Below, piece after piece: positions 7,078 through 15,694 of a stretch of DNA of 64,000 bases. Source of the stretch: Chitinophaga pendula (GTDB lineage Bacteria > Bacteroidota > Bacteroidia > Chitinophagales > Chitinophagaceae); NCBI RefSeq assembly GCF_020386615.1, contig NZ_CP077769.1, positions 992,001-1,056,000 on the forward strand. Direction: 5' to 3'. How positions within the stretch are numbered: the stretch's first letter is position 1; every line of letters starts with the position of its first letter. The translations under genes and the position numbers were made by a program. The notes beneath the pieces are model-generated. The model was not told where the DNA came from and made no database searches. It saw only the letters and a program-made list of their open reading frames with translations.

Positions 7078-9243
7078 ATGCTGCAACGTTTTGTGAAGTA
7101 CGGATTAGTACTGTTAATAGTTTTGGCGCAACATTATTCCTATGCCACTGAGGGAATGTGGTTACCACAGCTGCTTTCCAAAATGAACGAAAAAGAGATG
7201 AAAGGAATGGGTATGAAAATCAGTGCCGCAGATATTTACAACATCAATAAGGGAAGCCTGAAAGATGCGATCGTAAGTTTTGGCGGATTCTGTACCGCAG
7301 AAGTCATCTCTTCAAAAGGATTATTGCTTACCAATCATCATTGCGGATATGATGCCATCCAGAAACACTCCTCTCTCCAGCATAACTACCTGGATAATGG
7401 ATTCTGGGCAATGACGCAGGAACAGGAATTACCCAATCCTGGTCTGACCGCGACCTTTATCGTGCGTATCGATGACGTTACCAAAGAAGCACTACTCAAT
7501 GTAAAACCCGGTATGTCGGAAAGAGAAAGACAATCGGCTATAGACAAACAACTAAGTATGATCCGCCAGCAGGTAAAAAAAGAAAGCTATCAGGACGTGA
7601 TCATCAAACCTTTCTTCGAAGCAAACCAGTATTACCTGTTCGTTACAGAAACATATAAAGATGTCCGCCTGGTAGGCGCCCCTCCATCCTCCATCGGAAA
7701 GTTCGGCGCAGATACAGACAACTGGGTATGGCCCCGTCACACCGGCGACTTCTCCATGTTCCGCATATATGCCGGGAAAGACAATAAGCCTGCTGAATAC
7801 TCAAAGGACAACATCCCCTTACAGCCTAAATACTTTCTGCCGATCTCTATGAAAGGTGTAAAGGAGAATGACTTTACTATGGTATTCGGCTTCCCCGGCA
7901 GAACCAATGAATACCTGCCTTCCGCAGCAGTGAAGCAAACAGTACAGTTACTGGACAGCGCAAAAGTAGCTATGCGGGATGCTTCGCTCAAAGTACTGGA
8001 TGGATATATGCGCAAGGACGAGCAGATCAAGATCCAGTATGCAGCTAAATATGCTTCTACCGCTAACTACTGGAAAAAATGGATGGGTGAAATGTTAGGG
8101 ATCAAACGAACAGATGGTATCGGTAAAAAGCTGAAATATGAAGCAGAATATACGCGTTTACTCAATACCAACCCTACCTGGAAAGCTGCTTATAGTTATG
8201 TGCTCGATTCCCTGAACGGACTTTATGATGCTATCGCCCCTTACGCTCAGGCAAGGGATTATTACACCGAACTCACCCGTAACGTTGAGCTGTTAAGTGT
8301 AAGCGACCGGCTGATCTCATTACTCAACCAGGCTGAGCAGAAAGGAGAGAGCAGCTTCCCGGCATTGAAAGAAGAGTTCTTAGCGACGATGCCTGCATTC
8401 TATCAGAATTTTAACGCTACTGTAGACCATGATGTAGCGGTGGCGTTGCTGGATATCTACTTCCGCGGCGTTCCTGCAACATACAGGGGGAATCAGGTAG
8501 AACAGGCATGGTCAGCATTGAATAAAAACAGCCGTACGGCCGCGGATAAAATATACAGTAACAGTGTCCTGGTCTCTCTGGACAAACTCAAAGAACTCCT
8601 GTCCCAACCTTATCAGAAGGTAAAAGAACAGTTGTTGAAAGATCCGGCGGTACAATTAGGACTTGCCTTACGTGAAGGTTTTATTCAACAGGTAGCAAGG
8701 CCAATGAATAAAACACAGGAAGATATCAACCGCCTGCAACGCGTTTATATGCAGGCCCAGATCGACGTGATGTCAGGTACCCGTCGCTTTTATCCGGATG
8801 CTAATAGCACATTGAGGGTTACATATGGCAAAGTGAATGGGTATAAGCCCAGGGATGCCGTGGACTATGATTTCTATACCTACCTCGATGGCGTGATGGA
8901 AAAATATCAGCCGGGAGACTATGAGTTCGATGTGCCGGCTAAGCTAAGAGCGCTATATGCGCAGAAAGACTATGGTCAATATGGAGTTAATGGCAAGATG
9001 CCGGTATGTTTTATAGCCTCCAACCATACCACCGGCGGTAACTCCGGTAGCCCAGCATTAAACGCTTATGGACAGCTGGTAGGGCTTAACTTTGATCGTA
9101 CCTGGGAAGGTACAATGAGTGATATGAACTATGATGCCAGCATTTGCCGTAACATCATGACGGATATCCGCTATGTTTTGTTTATCGTGGACAAATTTGC
9201 GGGTGCTTCTCATCTCGTGAAAGAAATGAAACTGGTGAAGTAA
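7078..9243 (+). CDS. S46 family dipeptidyl peptidase, DPP11-like (Asp/Glu-specific)
   Basis: Releases N-terminal dipeptides from oligopeptides in the periplasm. 721 aa, the normal S46 length, with a signal peptide at residues 1-23. The chymotrypsin-type triad is visible: TNHHCGYDAIQ (His87/88), DNWVWPRHTGDF (Asp224) and GGNSGSPAL (Ser656). In S46 enzymes the residue 18 positions after the Ser sets P1 preference: Gly in DPP7, Arg in DPP11. Here it is Arg674 (LNFDRTWEG), so cleavage after Asp or Glu is predicted. The gene follows the endopeptidase genes and would complete the breakdown of peptides they release; that link is inference from position. A strong terminator follows. Confidence 0.93.
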   Translation: MLQRFVKYGLVLLIVLAQHYSYATEGMWLPQLLSKMNEKEMKGMGMKISAADIYNINKGSLKDAIVSFGGFCTAEVISSKGLLLTNHHCGYDAIQKHSSLQHNYLDNGFWAMTQEQELPNPGLTATFIVRIDDVTKEALLNVKPGMSERERQSAIDKQLSMIRQQVKKESYQDVIIKPFFEANQYYLFVTETYKDVRLVGAPPSSIGKFGADTDNWVWPRHTGDFSMFRIYAGKDNKPAEYSKDNIPLQPKYFLPISMKGVKENDFTMVFGFPGRTNEYLPSAAVKQTVQLLDSAKVAMRDASLKVLDGYMRKDEQIKIQYAAKYASTANYWKKWMGEMLGIKRTDGIGKKLKYEAEYTRLLNTNPTWKAAYSYVLDSLNGLYDAIAPYAQARDYYTELTRNVELLSVSDRLISLLNQAEQKGESSFPALKEEFLATMPAFYQNFNATVDHDVAVALLDIYFRGVPATYRGNQVEQAWSALNKNSRTAADKIYSNSVLVSLDKLKELLSQPYQKVKEQLLKDPAVQLGLALREGFIQQVARPMNKTQEDINRLQRVYMQAQIDVMSGTRRFYPDANSTLRVTYGKVNGYKPRDAVDYDFYTYLDGVMEKYQPGDYEFDVPAKLRALYAQKDYGQYGVNGKMPVCFIASNHTTGGNSGSPALNAYGQLVGLNFDRTWEGTMSDMNYDASICRNIMTDIRYVLFIVDKFAGASHLVKEMKLVK

Positions 9244-9259
9244 TCCACATCCCATAAAT

Positions 9260-9298
9260 AAAAAGCCTCGTTTTACTTTACGTAAAACGAGGCTTTTT
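9260..9298. terminator. Bidirectional terminator after the S46 peptidase
   Basis: AAAAAGCCTCGTTTTAC pairs over 17 bp with GTAAAACGAGGCTTTTT around a 5-base loop. T-runs exist on both strands, serving the convergent methyltransferase gene too. Confidence 0.93.
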
Positions 9299-9315
9299 GA
9301 TGTGAACAGGCAATA

Positions 9316-10215
9316 TTACTGCTTTACTTTGCATTCGTAAACAATAGAACTACATTTATCTACCTGCTTAAGGCCTTTACGGTAAGATCGGAAGCCGTGC
9401 CATGCACCAGCGATAAAACGGTTTTTTCCGGTCTTATATTTTTCACTGAGCAGGCTTACGTAGAAAGCATCAAATACCATCGGATGTTTCCTTTCTATAG
9501 AGATACCATGCTGCGCAAGTAATATCTCCATCGAAGCAGGAGAGAAGTGGTACAGGTGACGGGGCACGTCGTATGCTGCCCAATGCTCTTTATAAAAACT
9601 GGCGTCGGAAGAAGTATAGTTAGGCACCGCGATAAGTAATGCGCCACCTGGCTTCAGCAGGGTAGGAAGATGTGCCAGATAAGTATGTAACTCATGCACA
9701 TGCTCTAATACGTGCCACATAGTGATGGCATCATATTGCCCCGCGGGAAGCGAAAACAACGCCGTGATAGGAGCAGGTGTAATATTATAAAGGGTCTTTG
9801 CATTATGTCGTGCATTCTCATCGGGCTCCAGACCAGTTACCTGCCAGCCTTGTTGCTGCATATGATGAAGAAAAGCGCCGGTGCCACAACCGATATCCAG
9901 TATGTCACCCTGTTTTACTGCTGCTGCACCGCGTACCCAGTTAAGTTTGGAACGCATCGTGATCTTACGGACATTATGATATAATCGGTTAATAAGACCT
10001 TCTTTTGTTTCTGAATGGGAGATATATTCCTCGGATTGATAGTATGGGCCTATAGCTTCAGCAGAAGGCACATTTTGTGTGAAGCGACCTGTACACTGGC
10101 TACAATGCCATATCTCAAATATTTCGCCGGATACTGTGTAATCTTTAGCGCGTAAGGCCGGTTTAATATCCGGCGATCCGCAAATAGGACAAGTGTTATA
10201 GTATACTGAATGCAT
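9316..10215 (-). CDS. Class I SAM-dependent methyltransferase with N-terminal zinc ribbon
   Basis: 299 aa. An N-terminal four-Cys ribbon (CPICGS near residue 9, HCSQC near residue 38) precedes a Rossmann methyltransferase domain: motif I DILDIGCGTGAF, motif II acidic GLEPDENAR, and MWHVLEHVHEL. This layout is common in the Methyltransf_23-type enzymes of Bacteroidota that sit with sugar or lipid modification genes, but no such genes are near. It lies 54 bases after the acyl-CoA mutase gene in the same direction and could be co-transcribed. The substrate is unknown. The C-terminal third has FDAFYVSLLSEKY and basic residues and is not further recognisable. Confidence 0.85.
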   Translation of the reverse strand: MHSVYYNTCPICGSPDIKPALRAKDYTVSGEIFEIWHCSQCTGRFTQNVPSAEAIGPYYQSEEYISHSETKEGLINRLYHNVRKITMRSKLNWVRGAAAVKQGDILDIGCGTGAFLHHMQQQGWQVTGLEPDENARHNAKTLYNITPAPITALFSLPAGQYDAITMWHVLEHVHELHTYLAHLPTLLKPGGALLIAVPNYTSSDASFYKEHWAAYDVPRHLYHFSPASMEILLAQHGISIERKHPMVFDAFYVSLLSEKYKTGKNRFIAGAWHGFRSYRKGLKQVDKCSSIVYECKVKQ

Positions 10216-10269
10216 GAATGGATTTTAGGTGTTAGTACGCTGAACATCAATTGCGGTCAGCAAAAATGA

Positions 10270-11817
10270 TCAACGATGCTCTCCCCATACTTTACGGAGT
10301 GTATCTGCAATTTCTCCCAGTGTGCAATAGTGCTCGACTGCCTCTACAACAATAGGCATCAGGTTTTCTGAGGTTTGCGCTGCTTCTTCCAAACGGGTCA
10401 ACAATGACTGTACGCGCTCATTATCCCGCCTTTCACGCAGCGACTGTAATTTTTCTGTCTGTACCTTGCGGATACTATCATCAATACGGAATACGTCTGT
10501 ACTAGGTTCTTCCTTGACATTGAATTTGTTCACACCTACGATCACCTTTTCACCGCGTTCTACCTGCTGCTGATACTTGTAGGCACTCCGGGCGATCTCT
10601 TCCTGTACAAAGCCTTCTTCTATGGCACTTACAGCTCCACCCATCGCGTCGATCTTTCCGATCAGCTCCCAGGCCTGTGCTTCTACTTCTTTTGTAAGTG
10701 CTTCTACATAATAAGAGCCTGCCAGCGGATCGACCGTATCTGCAATACCACTTTCATAACCGATGATCTGCTGTGTGCGTAATGCAATACGGGCAGCCGA
10801 TTCCGTAGGCAAGGATATAGCCTCGTCATAGCCATTGGTATGCAGTGATTGTGTTCCTCCCAGCGTAGCTGCCAGTGTCTGTACAGCTACCCGTACTATA
10901 TTATTATGTGGCTGCTGGGCAGTGAGGGTACTTCCGCCTGTCTGTGTATGAAAACGTAACATCTGGGCTTTAGTATCAGTAGCACCCAGTGATTGGGTGA
11001 TCTCCGCCCACATTTTACGGGCTGCCCTGAACTTAGCCACCTCTTCAAAAAGATGATTATGGGCATTAAAGAAGAAAGAAAGCCTGCGCGCAAATACGTT
11101 GATGTCAAGCCCTCTGTTGATAGCAGCCTGTAGATACGCTTTCCCGTTAGACAATGTAAAGGCAAGCTCCTGTACTGCATTAGCACCCGCTTCCCGGATA
11201 TGATAACCGCTGATAGAGATGGTATTCCACTTGGGAACCTCCCGGCTGCAGTAGTCAAAAATATCAGTGATCAACCGCATCGATGGCTGCGGAGGATAGA
11301 TAAATGTCCCCCTCGCAGCATACTCCTTTAATATATCGTTCTGAATAGTACCGGAGATCTTTTTGATATCAGCGCCCTGCTTTTTTGCGAGCGCAATATA
11401 TAATGCCAGCAGAATAAAACCAGTGGCGTTGATCGTCATGGAAGTCGATATCTGCTCCAGAGAAATACCACTGAAAAGGATCTCCATATCCTCTAGCGAA
11501 TCTATAGCTACGCCTACCTTCCCTACTTCTCCCTCCGCCATCGGATGATCAGAGTCATACCCGATCTGGGTGGGAAGATCAAAGGCTACACTCAACCCCA
11601 TCACTCCCTGGCTTAAAAGATAATGATATCGCTTATTAGACTCTTCCGCGGTACTAAAACCTGCATACTGACGCATCGTCCATAACTTATCACGATACAT
11701 CGTAGCATGTATACCTCTGGTAAAAGGAAACTCACCGGGAAGCTCGTCCATAAGAATGGGCTGCGTATATACGGGTTGGATAGGAATACCAGCGTCTGTC
11801 TGAATGGTCTTTTCCAT
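10270..11817 (-). CDS. Methylmalonyl-CoA mutase-type catalytic (large) subunit without B12 domain
   Basis: Adenosylcobalamin-dependent rearrangement of an acyl-CoA, probably (R)-methylmalonyl-CoA to succinyl-CoA. 515 aa: only the TIM-barrel substrate domain; the C-terminal cobalamin domain (DxHxxG) is absent, so a separate small subunit must exist. Residues that set substrate choice in Propionibacterium MCM (Tyr89, Arg207, His244) align at a constant offset of 38 to Tyr51 (RQYAGF), Arg169 (EYAARGTF) and His206 (SGYHIREAG). Isobutyryl-CoA mutases carry Phe and Gln at the first two, so a methylmalonyl-CoA-type enzyme is favoured. Divergent from the M23 gene across a 197-base region with repeated motifs. 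Confidence 0.9.
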   Translation of the reverse strand: MEKTIQTDAGIPIQPVYTQPILMDELPGEFPFTRGIHATMYRDKLWTMRQYAGFSTAEESNKRYHYLLSQGVMGLSVAFDLPTQIGYDSDHPMAEGEVGKVGVAIDSLEDMEILFSGISLEQISTSMTINATGFILLALYIALAKKQGADIKKISGTIQNDILKEYAARGTFIYPPQPSMRLITDIFDYCSREVPKWNTISISGYHIREAGANAVQELAFTLSNGKAYLQAAINRGLDINVFARRLSFFFNAHNHLFEEVAKFRAARKMWAEITQSLGATDTKAQMLRFHTQTGGSTLTAQQPHNNIVRVAVQTLAATLGGTQSLHTNGYDEAISLPTESAARIALRTQQIIGYESGIADTVDPLAGSYYVEALTKEVEAQAWELIGKIDAMGGAVSAIEEGFVQEEIARSAYKYQQQVERGEKVIVGVNKFNVKEEPSTDVFRIDDSIRKVQTEKLQSLRERRDNERVQSLLTRLEEAAQTSENLMPIVVEAVEHYCTLGEIADTLRKVWGEHR

Positions 11818-11836
11818 GTCTGATCACTAAATTTGA

Positions 11837-11962
11837 TGCAATGTTACGTTATATACCGGGATTCGCACTACTGGTCTGCTCACCTAACAAACGATATATT
11901 ACCACTTCCGTCAACAAAACGTAAATTACCAGTGTTGCAATGTTACATAATTATTATGTGAC
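11837..11962. promoter_or_regulatory. Divergent regulatory region with direct repeat and palindrome
   Basis: TGCAATGTTAC occurs twice on the plus strand (11837-11847 and 11936-11946). The second copy runs into a near-palindrome, GTTACATAAT-T-ATTATGTGAC (11942-11962), with a perfect ACATAAT/ATTATGT core. It lies 52 bases before the M23 gene and about 125 bases before the mutase gene. It is a candidate operator for either; no regulator gene is near. Confidence 0.4.
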
Positions 11963-12014
11963 TTCAGGCAGGAAAAATTATTGATATTTTGCATATCTGT
12001 TTTTAGATTGTGAT

Positions 12015-12944
12015 ATGGTTATTTATATTTTATTGTTACTGACGATAGGACTGGCAGTGTTAAGTTTATACCTGTTATGGTCGGGAGGAGCGAAACCGCT
12101 CAATAGCGGATGGCACAAAATGTTGTGTGGATTATCACTCAGCGTGTTTATCTATCTCTATGGAACATGGGTCTATCTCACAATTAATGCAAAATTCCTC
12201 TTCGGTATTATTGCGTTGTTGTTTATTATCGGATCATTGTTCAGACCAAAGAAAAACATACAGCGAACACCAGCCCTCTGGAGAATGATCAGTAATCTGT
12301 TATTCACCTGTTTATTTACAGTATTGACCATACTGTACTTTACCGGTACCATGGGCAGCAACCCCAAGAAAGCAGCCATGGCATTCCCGCTTAAAACAGG
12401 CCGTTATTTTGTGCTGCAGGGTGGAAAAGGCTTGCCGACCAACCTGTTCCATTACAGCCTGCGTGGTGCCGTTTTTGCCATGGATATTGTAAAACTTAAT
12501 AGCTGGGGCGGGCGTGCCAACCGCATCTTCTCCAGTCGGCTCGAAGACTACGAGATATTCAACGATACTCTCTATAGCCCTGTATCAGGACGTGTGATCC
12601 GGGCATATGGCGACAATCCCGATAATATTCCGCCTAACATGGAACGAGGCCCCAATAATACCAATCAGGTATTATTGGAAACAGATTCGTTTTATGTGTT
12701 CCTCGCACACATGAAGAAAGAAAGTGTTATCGTAAAAGAAGGCCAGTGGGTGAAGCAAGGTGAAGCACTAGGCTGTGTTGGCAACTCTGGCTTCAGCTCC
12801 GAACCTCACCTGCACATTCAGGTACATGCCAAAAAGCCCGGAGTACCTTGGTACGCAGGCGAGCCCCTATATATTCAATTTAGTGGAAAAAGTTATTTAC
12901 TATATGAAGTGATAAGACCCAAACGGGTGAAAATGGTACAATAA
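12015..12944 (+). CDS. Membrane-anchored M23 family metallopeptidase
   Basis: Predicted zinc endopeptidase of the LytM/lysostaphin fold acting on peptidoglycan cross-bridges. 309 aa. The first 110 residues hold about three to four hydrophobic helices (VIYILLLLTIGLAVLSLYLL and others), so the domain is anchored in the inner membrane. The peptidase domain holds HYSLRGAVFAMD with the first His and Asp ligands, then FLAHMKK and GNSGFSSEPHLHIQVH with the terminal HxH. The His-Asp spacing is wider than the standard HxxxD, as in a known M23 subgroup, so true hydrolase activity is likely but not certain. Monocistronic; a terminator follows. Confidence 0.85.
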   Translation: MVIYILLLLTIGLAVLSLYLLWSGGAKPLNSGWHKMLCGLSLSVFIYLYGTWVYLTINAKFLFGIIALLFIIGSLFRPKKNIQRTPALWRMISNLLFTCLFTVLTILYFTGTMGSNPKKAAMAFPLKTGRYFVLQGGKGLPTNLFHYSLRGAVFAMDIVKLNSWGGRANRIFSSRLEDYEIFNDTLYSPVSGRVIRAYGDNPDNIPPNMERGPNNTNQVLLETDSFYVFLAHMKKESVIVKEGQWVKQGEALGCVGNSGFSSEPHLHIQVHAKKPGVPWYAGEPLYIQFSGKSYLLYEVIRPKRVKMVQ

Positions 12945-12955
12945 AAACAACAAAT

Positions 12956-12993
12956 AAAAAAGCGGCCAGGTTGTAGGACCTGGTCGCTTTTTT
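12956..12993. terminator. Bidirectional terminator after the M23 gene
   Basis: AAAAAAGCG-CCAGGT pairs with ACCTGG-CGCTTTTTT, with one mismatched position in the stem. T-runs lie on both strands between convergent genes. Confidence 0.88.
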
Positions 12994-13005
12994 ATTTAAT
13001 ATTAT

Positions 13006-13533
13006 TTACATTAGTTTTTTGGCTTCCGCATTCAATATCTGGGAAGCCAGATCGGAGGGCGCCACTCCAGATTGAAGGAACACTTCCAGTATCTGACGGT
13101 TTAAGTCTAGTGCCGGCGCATCTGTTGGCAGCTGAGAAGCTACCTGGTTGATAATACTGATCGTCTGCTCTTTTAGCGTTTTTACCGCTTCCCATGCCGC
13201 AGGCGATACATAGATCTGCTGTGCAATATTATGCTCGAACTCAGCTTTGATCTGTTGAACCAATAATATCTGCATATCCACCGCACTTAACCCCGACTGA
13301 TACGTCCGGCTGATTAGGTGCTGTGGACTGATACGATCTACCAATAATACCAGCCGCTCATAAGCTTGCAACTGTAAGGGAAGTATCGCATTATTGACAA
13401 CCGGTAATGGACTACCCCCTTCTACCGGCGCCGCTGCCTTGGGCTTTTTAAGCATATCCTTAATGGTCATATATACCAGCGCAATTGCACCAACGGTAAT
13501 CACAATGTAAAGTAACTGTTGAGTAGATGGCAT
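13006..13533 (-). CDS. Conserved membrane-anchored protein of unknown function
   Basis: 175 aa. I do not know a function. One N-terminal hydrophobic helix (LLYIVITVGAIALVYMTI) is followed by a Lys/Pro/Ala-rich linker and a helical soluble domain with ILPLQLQAYERLVLLVDRI and IKAEFEHNIAQQIYVS. The second half (LNRQILEVFLQSGVAPSDLASQILNAEAKKL) is also helical. The pattern matches a small family common in Chitinophagaceae and relatives, where the domain is usually cytoplasmic. It lies 78 bases downstream of the aminotransferase gene on the same strand, so the two may share a transcript. Confidence 0.7.
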   Translation of the reverse strand: MPSTQQLLYIVITVGAIALVYMTIKDMLKKPKAAAPVEGGSPLPVVNNAILPLQLQAYERLVLLVDRISPQHLISRTYQSGLSAVDMQILLVQQIKAEFEHNIAQQIYVSPAAWEAVKTLKEQTISIINQVASQLPTDAPALDLNRQILEVFLQSGVAPSDLASQILNAEAKKLM

Positions 13534-13611
13534 GAGTCAGGACTAATTTGCGCAAATATATAAATATATTTAATATTCAAGTGTGTTAGGTAACTAATAT
13601 ACTATCAATGA

Positions 13612-14805
13612 TTACTGAAGTTGTGCCAACCCTTCCCTAATACGTTTCGCACCTTCCTGCAGCTTATCCATGGAAGTAGCATAAGAGAGACGAATACAAT
13701 CCGGTTGACCGAATGCCGCACCAGTCACCGCAGAAACGTTGGCTTTATGCAACAGGTACATACAAAGATCCGTCGCATCCTGAATAGTAGTTCCTTCGAA
13801 TGATTTGCCAAAATAAGCACTCACATCAGGGAACATATAAAATGCGCCATCAGGCTCATTCACCTTCAATAATGGAATATTACTCAATGCCTCGAATATG
13901 AATTTCCGGCGGTTACGGAACTCGGCTACCATTTCCTTCGCCGTATCCAATTCTCCTAGTAAAGCCGTAATAGCCGCGCGTTGTGTAATCGAACAGGTAG
14001 CAGAAGTGAACTGACTTTGTATCTTATCACATGCTTTAGCTATCTCTACCGGCGCCGCCAGAAAACCTAACCGCCAGCCGGTCATCGCAAAGCCCTTGCT
14101 CAACCCGTTGATCACAACCGTACGCTCTTTCATGCCGGGAAACTGGGCAATGCTCTCATGAGCGCCTACATAATTAATGTACTCATAGATCTCATCAGAG
14201 ATAACGAATACATGTGGATATTTCGCAAATACTGCCGCCAGTGCTTCCAGCTCCTGTTTGGAATATACTGAACCTGTTGGGTTACAAGGAGACGAAAAGA
14301 TAAACAACCGCGTATCTTCCGTGATTGCTTCGTCCAGCTGCTCCGGTGTGATCTTATAATCATGCGCCAGGTCTGTAGGCACAAACTTTACTTCACCCTG
14401 GCAAAGCTTTACGATCTCTGAATAGGTCACCCAATAAGGTGTAGGGATAATGACTTTATCTCCCGGATTGATAATACTAAGCACCGCATTGGCAATGCTC
14501 TGCTTAGCGCCGGTAGATACAACGATCTGCTCCGGCGTATATTCCAGCTGGTTATCCCGTTTGAACTTATGGATAATTGCCTGCTTCAGGTCTGCATATC
14601 CGGCTACAGGAGTGTAATGGGTATAACCTTCATCAATGGCTTTTTTGGCTGCTTCACGGATGTGGACCGGGGTGTCAAAGTCCGGTTCTCCGATACTGAG
14701 ATCCACGATGTCAATACCTTGGGCTTTGAGTTCGCGGCTCAGTTTAGCCATCTTAATAGTTTGCGGCTCCGATATACGTGTAAGCCTTTCTGCTAGTTGC
14801 ATCAT
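13612..14805 (-). CDS. PLP-dependent aspartate-type aminotransferase
   Basis: Transfers an amino group between an amino acid, probably aspartate, and 2-oxoglutarate. 397 aa, fold type I, subgroup I-gamma by its motifs: SIGEPDFDTP near the start, STGAKQSI, SSPCNPTGSVYS (Asn binding the PLP ring), SDEIYEYI (Asp to the pyridine nitrogen), and the lysine motif INGLSKGFAMTGWRLGF with the Schiff-base Lys. The C-terminal IRLSYATS holds the Arg that binds the substrate carboxylate. Related enzymes act on aspartate or on prephenate (arogenate route), so the exact substrate is open. ATG-ATG start; the first ATG is used here. Confidence 0.9.
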   Translation of the reverse strand: MMQLAERLTRISEPQTIKMAKLSRELKAQGIDIVDLSIGEPDFDTPVHIREAAKKAIDEGYTHYTPVAGYADLKQAIIHKFKRDNQLEYTPEQIVVSTGAKQSIANAVLSIINPGDKVIIPTPYWVTYSEIVKLCQGEVKFVPTDLAHDYKITPEQLDEAITEDTRLFIFSSPCNPTGSVYSKQELEALAAVFAKYPHVFVISDEIYEYINYVGAHESIAQFPGMKERTVVINGLSKGFAMTGWRLGFLAAPVEIAKACDKIQSQFTSATCSITQRAAITALLGELDTAKEMVAEFRNRRKFIFEALSNIPLLKVNEPDGAFYMFPDVSAYFGKSFEGTTIQDATDLCMYLLHKANVSAVTGAAFGQPDCIRLSYATSMDKLQEGAKRIREGLAQLQ

Positions 14806-14874
14806 AGAATAATTTTATGGATTGACCGGGGCAAACCTACAGTAAAAAGTTGAGAAACGCAGGGCAGTGGCCAT

Positions 14875-14910
14875 AAAAAAGCAGTCCTCCCCCATAAAGG
14901 GGAGGACTGC
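14875..14910 (-). terminator. Intrinsic terminator after the DUF4397 gene
   Basis: GCAGTCCTCCCC and GGGGAGGACTGC form a perfect 12-bp stem around CATAAA. The run of six T lies on the minus strand. Confidence 0.92.
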
Positions 14911-14944
14911 TGTAAAGCGTAATCAGGCTGATTAGACCAATATA

Positions 14945-15664
14945 TTAATATACCAGATAGGGCATAGCACCTACCTTCATCTTCTGATCATCATTTTTAG
15001 GGGTACGGGTACCAGTCAGGAAAATGGCATATATCCCACCTTGAGACAGTGAACCACTGGTGTAGTTGATCTCTGCGATCAGAGAGTCTTTGCCGGCTGC
15101 CTTTACTTTAATGGAAGAACCAGTCTGGTCCGTCTGTTCAAAAGTAGAAGGAGTGGCGCCAGCCAGTGAAAAGTCCTGATCCTGTACGATCTTCTTGTCA
15201 TTCAGATACAGATCCACTTTGCCAATGTCCTCGCTGAGGTTATAAAACCTGAAGTTCACCTTGTCATTCTTATAGCCGGTGAAATCATTTTTGATACGAC
15301 GGATAGTAGCCGTCTCTTTGCCATATAGTATCAGCGTCGTGGTGGTCAGCGAATCGTATGTGCCGGAAATACTGGATACCAGGCTGTCCGCTCCCGCTTT
15401 CTTGAATTTGAACTCATGGAAACCTGGACGATTGTAATAGGCAGAGCCATATCCTGCCGCCTTTACAGGGCCTCCCGGGTTAATTTTTACATCATTGTCA
15501 AACAGGTCCAGCTGGCTGGGATTAAGCGCCGCATTGATCACTCCAAAGTAACTATAATACACCGGAGGAGAAGGTGTTTTTTCTTTAAGACATGATGTTA
15601 AGCTGCCAATCGCTGCAATACTCAATGCAGCCAATGTCCATAAACGGTTTGTTTTAGTCACCAT
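14945..15664 (-). CDS. DUF4397 domain lipoprotein
   Basis: 239 aa. The signal ends in a lipobox (AAIGSLTSC), so it is a predicted lipoprotein. The rest is a beta-rich domain of the DUF4397 type: YYSYFGVINAALNPSQLDLF, VNFRFYNLSEDIGKVDLYLN and GGIYAIFLTGT mark the repeated strands. The function of the family is not known. The gene starts 30 bases after the stop of the serine hydrolase gene on the same strand and ends at a strong terminator, so the two form a two-gene operon. Confidence 0.82.
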   Translation of the reverse strand: MVTKTNRLWTLAALSIAAIGSLTSCLKEKTPSPPVYYSYFGVINAALNPSQLDLFDNDVKINPGGPVKAAGYGSAYYNRPGFHEFKFKKAGADSLVSSISGTYDSLTTTTLILYGKETATIRRIKNDFTGYKNDKVNFRFYNLSEDIGKVDLYLNDKKIVQDQDFSLAGATPSTFEQTDQTGSSIKVKAAGKDSLIAEINYTSGSLSQGGIYAIFLTGTRTPKNDDQKMKVGAMPYLVY

Positions 15665-15694
15665 TTCGCTCTCTTTTTTGAAATTGTTAGAATA

